In this document: positions 57,903-64,000 of the stretch, in pieces
Layout: each line of letters starts with the position of its first letter
Position numbering within the stretch: position 1 is the first letter of the stretch
From: Brachynemurus nebulosus
Taxonomy: Eukaryota; Arthropoda; Insecta; Neuroptera; Myrmeleontidae
Reading direction: 5' to 3'
Assembly (NCBI GenBank): GCA_035578155.1
Contig: JAPWDM010000074.1
Coordinates: 372,001 to 436,000 of the forward strand
DNA length: 64,000 nucleotides
Made by a program: the position numbers and the translations under genes
Notes under the pieces: generated by a model
What the model was told of the DNA's origin: nothing
Databases searched by the model: none
What the model saw: the letters and a program-made list of their open reading frames with translations, nothing else

Positions 57903-58858
57903 TTAACCCTAGAACGACAAACTTACTTTTTCTACTCTTAAACTACAAACTGGGGTATATATTTACCCCACGGGATTTTTGGTCGTAAAATCGATCTGAC
58001 AGCAGCAATTTCACTTATAAGAACGCGAATTTGTTCGTTTTTTCATGCTGAAGAGAATGGTGAAGAGTAAATTCAATTTAATCAAAGCTTAGTCGGTGAA
58101 AAATCTATTTAAATAGCTAAAAGTGTTCAAAAACGCTCAAATTGTCATTTAATAAACAAAAATTGATAACTATTTTTCTAATGAACCGATTTTCAAATTT
58201 CAGACGGTAGAGAACACAAGGGACTTCAAGCATACAAATGACATCATGATGTTTTGCCAAAAAAGTCGATTTATTTTGGATTTTGAAAATTAAAAAAATT
58301 GGGAATTTGATATGTGGAAAAATCAAACAAAAATGCATGAAATTTTAGTTTTTAAGAATATATTTCATTTTTTTTCATACAAAATGTAAAAAAAAGGAGA
58401 ATTTAACTTATTCAAAGGCACTACAATCGCTGCAATATATATTTCCATGATTCTCGCAGGTCGGTCGCTTGCACTTCGTGCAATATATTCGCGTTTTGCG
58501 GTCTTCCTCGAGGACACAAGCAGCATCGGGCTGGCTATATCTAATGTTTTGTTGCAAAATAAGGTCATTATAAGTGAATCCAAATTATTTTAGCAAGAAA
58601 AATAAAAATAACTTACCTAAACAAAACACTGACGTAAACTACAAACTGGCGTACATATCAACCCCATACTAGCTTCACGTTTTCCCTTCGTCGCAGTAGA
58701 CAAGAAACCGCAGGGTTTCCTCACCTCACTCTACTGTTAGAACCTTGAACTAAATTATGGTATAGGTGTTCAGTCGATAATGTTACTGACTAATTTAAAA
58801 ACGTAGTTTAAAGTTTACCTGGGGTAGATTTCTACCCCAGTTTGTCGTTCTAGGGTTA
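57903..58858 (-). mobile_element. piggyBac-like element, internally deleted
   Basis: TTAACCCTAGAACGACAAAC at the left is mirrored by GTTTGTCGTTCTAGGGTTAA at the right: TTAA target sites plus CCCTAG tips, the piggyBac signature. A second inverted pair lies just inside (CTGGGGTAnATnTnTACCCCA near both ends). The element is about 948 bp between the TTAA sites, against roughly 2.4 kb for complete members. It keeps a coding remnant on the minus strand (C-terminal Cys-rich domain). It cannot encode a full transposase. Confidence 0.92.
58408..58560 (-). pseudogene. C-terminal Cys-rich domain of a piggyBac transposase
   Basis: One minus-strand frame reads IRYSQPDAACV, then RKTRIYCTKCKRPTCENHG, then NIYCSDC and a stop at 58410-58408. 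The CxxC...C..H....CxxC pattern with KxPxC is the zinc-binding tail of piggyBac transposases, which binds the element's end repeats. The catalytic DDD core upstream has been deleted; only about 50 residues can be followed. It lies inside the CCCTAG-bounded element in the expected position close to one end. The tail itself has no internal stop, so the deletion may be fairly recent or the domain short enough to have escaped mutation. Confidence 0.88.
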
Positions 58859-60087
58859 ACTTTAATAAAAACAAGTCGTCAAGTGCAAGCTGTACTTGCG
58901 CTAACAGTGTTCCGTACAATCAGTTGTTTCTAGGAATTTTTTATAACGGGATGTGAAGGTGGATAAAATATTTTTCCTAATAAATAAATTTTATTCCTAA
59001 AGTATAACCCATTTTTAGATTTCAGAACGATCGTGTTCGTATGTGTCACATCGTGAACGTATGTGTCTGGACTGTTATATTTTAAGAAGTTTTAGTTATG
59101 ACCACTGATGGTGAGGGACATTACTTAGTGCGTGTCAAACACGCACTTGACGAATTTTTCTTTAGATGATGTGCCAAAATTTTTGAGTGACCTTGAAATT
59201 TTTACAAATTTTTTAAAATTTGTTAAGAATTTTCTATTGCTAACCAATTAGTGGGACTAAGTGACCAATTATGACCAATTTGTGACCTATTAGACAAAAT
59301 TTTTTCAATGTTCAACTTTTTAGATGGTGTGCCAACATCACGGTGCCTCTAGCTGTAGGATTTAAATTTGAATAGTCCCGAGTGATTGTTAAAAAAAGCA
59401 ATACTTTCCTAAGAAAGAGTATTGTTTTGGTCTTCTTTGAACTAGTTTAAAAAAAAAACGCCGTGAGCAGCGGGGCCCCATCACGGTAGTCGAATTTTCC
59501 CCTTCATCTTCGGTATTGAATGTCTACAAGCGAAATGTGATTGAAAGTCTACAACCGAATTGTCATTTTGTTGGTTTCAAAACTGGTGATGAGTGTTCGG
59601 CTGATCGAGGCTTTAAAAAAAGGTTTTAAGTATTTAAGGGCTGTATCTCAGTAAATTTCAATTTTGTGCCGAAAACAGGTAGCAGAAAAAAAGCCAACAC
59701 AATTCGTACGAGGACATTCCTGCCCATGTTTATCCGCTAATTGCCTTTATGTTTTAGTTTTAAATATTAAAAAAGGACCTTAAATAGTAAACTGGAATGC
59801 CTTTATAAAGATATTTTTTCTTTCCAAAAAAATCCAAAATTTCTATTTTATAAATACTAAAAATCCAAAATTCCTAATTTATAAATAAACAGTGACTTTA
59901 ATAACATTTTTAAATTACTTAATATGTATGTATTTCATTTGTCATAAAAGTAAGTTCACTTTTTAGTCGAATTTTCTCCGAAAAATTAGACTTATACAGT
60001 CTATACGATAAGAGCTGCGAGAGGCGAGAGTAGGGGCGCTATCCGTTTTCGGACCCGTAGAACAGGAATATGTAGAAAAAAAAAATG

Positions 60088-60090
<3 letters not shown>

Positions 60091-60119
<29 letters not shown>
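60091..60119. repeat. Short (TA)n inside FB2
   Basis: About 14 TA units between AATGTCTGA and TTTTCCCGCC. It occupies the same core position as the 65-bp tract at 18819-18883 in the truncated copy. Confidence 0.93.
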
Positions 60120-60122
<3 letters not shown>

Positions 60123-60159
60123 CCCGCCACCTTTTAATTTGTGTAGGGCCCCCCTATGG

Positions 60160-61010
60160 AAGTTAAGAGATGAAATTTGGTAAATGGGGCTCATTTTCGA
60201 GGCACCTCATACTATCAAAGTGGGGTCAAATTTTGGGCAAATTTTTTTTCTGACCCGACCTTTAAGGGGGTGGTGGGGGGCGGAAAAGCAATAAAACTTT
60301 TCCAAACCGGTTTTAAATAATGTTTCGGTCAATTATCTACAACATATCCAAAATTCAGCTTCCTAGGATGATATGGTGGGAGTAGAGGGGGGAAAAACGA
60401 TTTTCGCTGGATCTAACAGGCCCCCAGCCCCCCAGAATTAACGTAGAGGGTTAAAATTTGGTGTGTTGATAAAGTTCGTACCTAGGTTGTGCTTTTTGGA
60501 GGTTTTAATATTTTACCCCCACCCCCCTCATTTTTAAGCTACAATTTCATGCATTTTCGACGTTTTCGAAGTTTGTACCACTCGCACAGGTCACCCGAAT
60601 AAACCTAGAAGGCTGAAATTTTGTATTCGGATTGAGTTAGTATCAAGGGGGTGCCTTTTGGGGGTCTCGACTTTTAACCCCTACCCCCACCATTTTTATA
60701 CCCAAAAGAACATGATTTTTCTGGTTTTTTAACAGTTTCGTTCGGGTCAAAATCTCCCCAAATAAACCTAGAGGGCTGAAATTTGGTGTACAGGTTAAGC
60801 TAATAGCCAGACACTGTTTTTTAGAGGTTTCAACTTTTAACTCTTACCCCCACGATGATGACGCCAATATTTCCTTAATTTTTTTGCTTGTTTTCTAACA
60901 CGTCTAGAGACTCCATAAGGAAACCTAGAGGGCTGAAATTTTGTACGTGTATTCAGTTAGTATCCAGCTAGTACCTTGTAGGGAGTCCGCATCACTTTTC
61001 CCCCCACTTC
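60160..61010 (-). repeat. ~160-bp units in the FB2 core
   Basis: On the minus strand the units are marked by AAAATTTCAGCCCTCTAGGTTT. Occurrences lie near 60447, 60607, 60768 and 60926 (spacing 158-161), and a weaker one near 60165. Each unit also carries a pyrimidine/purine-rich GGGGGTnGGGGTTAAAAGT-type stretch. Units are 65-75% alike by eye. The same succession is present in the truncated copy at 17.9-18.8 kb. Confidence 0.78.
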
Positions 61011-61629
61011 TCTCATTTTTACATCGGAATTGAATGCTATTGTTAAATGTGTTTTAAAAGCATTATGTTTATTCTAAATACAAGTAGGCGAATAGTAATT
61101 TTAAAAAATTTAAAAAAAAGTGAACTTACTTTTATGACAAATGAAATACATACATATTAAGTAATTTAAAAATGTTATTAAAGTCACTGTTTATTTATAA
61201 ATTAGGAATTTTGGATTTTTAGTATTTATAAAATAGAAATTTTGGATTTTTTTGGAAAGAAAAAATATCTTTATAAAGGCCTTCCAGTTTACTATTTAAG
61301 GTCCTTTTTTAATTTTTAAAACTAAAACATAAAGGCAATTAGCGGATAAACATGGGCAGGAATGTCCTCGTACGAATTGTGTTGGCTTTTTTTCTGCTAC
61401 CTGTTTTCGGCACAAAATTGAAATTTACTGAGATACAGCCCTTAAATACTTAAAACCTTTTTTTAAAGCCTCGATCAGCCGAACACTCATCACCAGTTTT
61501 GAAACCAACAAAATGACAATTCGGTTGTAGACTTTCAATCACATTTCGCTTGTAGACATTCAATACCGAAGATGAAGGGGAAAATTCGACTACCGTGATG
61601 GGGCCCCGCTGCTCACGGCGTTTTTTTTT

Positions 61630-62721
<1,092 letters not shown>

Positions 62722-62724
<3 letters not shown>

Positions 62725-63024
62725 TAGGATTCGATACTCGCACATTCCAAAAAAATGAAATTTATTTAGTCCAAAATACAAAATACAAAATCACTTCAAA
62801 TATGAAAAAGATCGGCGACGTGAAATAACAGTGGCTATTTATTTGTTTTTATTAATTGATTAGTCAGATTTTGTATATCCGGCCAATTGTGATTCCACGT
62901 GCGTTGCTGATTCTACAATTTACAATTAAAGAAATTATTATTTTATTACAAAAATTATTTTATAAAAATTATATTTGATTGAATTTTATTTATATAGGGT
63001 GTTCCATAAGAGCGTTATATAACT
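62722..63024 (-). mobile_element. 3' LTR of an errantivirus-like (gypsy-type) element
   Basis: On the minus strand it starts AGTTATATAACGC right after a polypurine tract (GCGAGGGAGG, 63034-63025) and ends CGAATCCTAATT against TATATA. AGTTA...TAATT termini with integration at TATA are typical of insect errantiviruses. Length about 303 bp. AATAAA lies near its 3' part (on the minus strand, around 62762), fitting a polyadenylation signal. The other LTR would be beyond the window end. Confidence 0.7.
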
Positions 63025-63034
63025 CCTCCCTCGC
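63025..63034 (-). promoter_or_regulatory. Polypurine tract of the LTR element
   Basis: GCGAGGGAGG on the minus strand sits between the env stop (63034-63036) and the LTR start; this is the usual primer for second-strand synthesis in LTR retroelements. Confidence 0.65.
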
Positions 63035-63500
63035 TAGACAAAGGCAACGACCATAGAAGTTTGCCTGTATGATGTGGGCGCGTTACTGGGTCTTGATGCT
63101 GTAGATGATGCTGGTGGGCTAATTTCTTTCTTCATTTTCTTTTTCCACATGGAGATGATTGTGCTAGCTAAAATTCCAATTATGATGATGGCGATTAAGG
63201 TGTATGTTGCTGATATGTGAAAGATTCCTTGAGAACGAATAATTTGAATGTTGTCTCTATTTGGATGTGGTATGTGTGCAATTTTTCCAGGTTTAATTGC
63301 TTTTCCAATTTAATTTCGTTGATTTCGACGTTGTGTAAGGGTAGGATCTGAAGTGGTTGTTCTTGAATTTGGTACACTGTGTCGTCATATGTTAAATTAT
63401 TGACGGTGACTATCCTTGCTTGTCCCAGGTTGAGGGCTAATACTCCGGGGTTGTTTGTCATGTCCTGTATTTCTATTGTCTGTGTCGTTATTGTGGTCAT
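63034..63500 (-). pseudogene. Envelope-like gene remnant of the errantivirus-like element
   Basis: The frame opening at 63500 encodes the N-terminal part of a mature envelope-like protein (NPGVLALNLGQARIV). About 90 residues later, after a frameshift near 63235, it continues into a hydrophobic membrane anchor of about 20 residues (TYTLIAIIIIGIL...), a basic stop-transfer (KKKMKK) and a Pro/Ser-rich cytoplasmic tail ending at the stop 63036-63034. At about 155 codons it is far shorter than the roughly 450-500 of complete errantivirus envelopes, so most of the ectodomain is deleted. The layout (anchor, stop, polypurine tract, LTR) matches the errantivirus 3' end. It is non-functional. Confidence 0.68.
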
Positions 63501-63720
63501 CAGGAATTGGAAGAGGATTAACCTGTAATTTAATAGGTCGTTTCAGTTTTTGTTTGTGTAATTTTCGATTTTTCTGATCTAAAATAGTCAGCCTATTATT
63601 TTGTTTAATTTGAACTTGTTTGAATTTAGGATTTAATTTATTGTTGTGTTTGTTTTCGGTCATGTAAGCTGTAGTATTTGGAGTGTATTCAAAAGGTTCG
63701 TCCCTAGTCTGATTTACTTT
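63437..63720 (-). pseudogene. Probable C-terminal tail of pol, errantivirus-like element
   Basis: A basic, Asn/Lys/Gln-rich stretch ending in a Pro-rich segment overlaps the start of the envelope frame, as the pol end does in errantiviruses. No protease, reverse transcriptase or integrase motif is present between this and gag, so nearly all of pol is missing. Assignment rests on position only; a gag tail is the alternative. Confidence 0.4.
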
Positions 63721-63722
63721 TC

Positions 63723-64000
63723 CTATTTTGTTTTAGTTACAACAACAGTTTGATCTGTTTCATATAATTTAATATGATTTGTCATTGCGGAAAATAATTC
63801 AATTATGGAAGAGTAATACTGTTCGATTGTTAAGTTACTTTGTTTTATGCTATGCAGGTCGCGTATTAGGCTGGTTTCATTCCTTTTATTAGAATAATGG
63901 GATATAAGATTTGATTTAATTTCGTTCCAGTTAAGAGCCGTTCCATACATATCTAGAACTTCGTTAGCCTGGTCCGTAATTTTATTTCTTATGGCTCTGA
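63723..64000 (-). pseudogene. Gag fragment of the errantivirus-like element (runs off the window)
   Basis: The minus-strand frame enters at the window edge with IRNKITDQANEVLDMYGTAL and continues with WNEIKSNLISHYSNKRNE, DLHSIKQ and IEQYYSSIIEL, the conserved middle of gypsy-group Gag (a capsid region). It stops at about 63723. Gag packages the element RNA. No zinc knuckle is visible after it, and the following sequence is already from the 3' part of the element, so a large internal deletion joins gag to the pol/env end. The start codon lies outside the window; the ATG at 63950 is internal. Confidence 0.72.

Larger units (their letters stand above)
57146..59160. mobile_element. ~2.0-kb composite insertion in the FB1 right arm
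   Basis: The arm is interrupted after TTGTTTTTT and resumes at TTTTTCTTTAG; aligning with the intact left arm suggests a duplicated T4 as target site, although the T run hides the exact ends. The left end starts with a hairpin (ATGTACCGAAC ... GTTCGGTACAT, 57147-57180). At the right, TCGTCAAGTGC (58877-58887) and GCACTTGACGA (59146-59156) are inverted ends of a ~280-bp block whose inner sequences also match partly. A piggyBac relic sits in the middle. So at least two or three elements are nested; the outer one is unclassified. Confidence 0.6.
55561..59354. mobile_element. Foldback element FB1 with a split right arm
   Basis: The left arm is 55561-56013. The right arm is its inverse but in two pieces, 56898-57145 and 59161-59354, separated by about 2 kb of inserted DNA. 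Mirrored landmarks are GGCACACCATCTAAAG with CTTTAGATGATGTGCC, CGATTGCTCTTATTATTTTTG with its complement, and GGCTGGTCGAATACTG with its complement. Both outer ends read AGCT plus a GAGGC/GGGGC segment. The loop (56014-56897) has two ~160-bp direct repeats with ATTGGTCATAAAAGGTCAAC that resemble part of the arms. Arms are about 85% identical by eye. No protein. Confidence 0.82.
59449..61629. mobile_element. Foldback element FB2, intact ends, ~516-bp arms
   Basis: The left arm (59449-59964) and right arm (61113-61629) are near-identical inverted repeats from the tip (A/T run then CGCCGTGAGCAGCGG) to the inner edge (AAAAGTAAGTTCACTTTTT). The ~1.15-kb core (59965-61112) contains several ~160-bp units and a short (TA)n. 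No protein is encoded. Very long inverted arms and a repetitive core resemble Foldback/Galileo-type elements; that is an analogy, not a proven relationship. Truncated relatives are at 17693-19015 (core and part arm) and 35112-35367 (arm tip). Target-site duplications are obscured by A/T runs. FB1 ends only about 95 bp to the left. Confidence 0.88.

Overview
This window looks like a piece of an arthropod, most probably insect, nuclear genome that is almost entirely repeat and mobile-element sequence. The reasons are its strong AT bias, long (TA)n tracts, the absence of any recognisable host exon, and the families present: an I-type non-LTR retrotransposon, a Penelope-like element with a GIY-YIG endonuclease, a gypsy/errantivirus-like LTR element, piggyBac and hAT relics, and large foldback elements. 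I cannot name the insect order from the sequence. All coding sequence I can recognise comes from mobile elements and nearly all of it is broken.

Layout. 1-9.8 kb: AT-rich DNA with scattered old repeats, an RNase H relic of a non-LTR element (about 8.7-9.06 kb) and 'repeat D', which carries a (TA)n tract. 9.8-15.5 kb: a perfect-looking short foldback at 11.03-11.36 kb, a TTAA-flanked inverted-repeat element, and a 44-bp palindrome. 15.48-17.69 kb: first copy of a 2.2-kb 'TR element' with an array of 120-bp tandem units; a truncated foldback-element core (FB2) abuts it up to 19.0 kb. 23.56-32.07 kb: one minus-strand I-type retrotransposon, bounded by a perfect 12-bp target-site duplication (TSD). 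Its second ORF is split by a 2.3-kb solo LTR that has its own 4-bp TSD. 32.5-45 kb: small inverted-repeat elements, two hAT MITEs with 8-bp TSDs, foldback FB3 and a roughly 300-bp tandem repeat.

45.76-50.07 kb: a second copy of repeat D has been split by a Penelope-like element. The insertion is a 1.29-kb-arm inverted dimer (one RT-EN copy head-to-head with an EN-only copy) flanked by a 12-bp TSD. It is followed at 50.1-52.5 kb by the second TR-element copy. 53-55 kb: two MITE-like elements. 55.56-59.35 kb: foldback FB1, whose right arm is interrupted by about 2 kb that itself contains a piggyBac relic. 59.45-61.63 kb: foldback FB2, with 516-bp arms and a core of about 160-bp units. 62.5-64 kb: an internally deleted errantivirus-like element integrated into a (TA)n tract.

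The elements form layers of nested insertions whose order can be read from the TSDs. The most unusual points are the Penelope inverted dimer inserted as one unit; the TR element, whose two distant copies share a variant unit at a matching array position while differing in unit number; and three unrelated repeat families that each carry a (TA)n tract at a fixed internal site. Domain assignments rest on motifs I could read by eye; no database search was possible.
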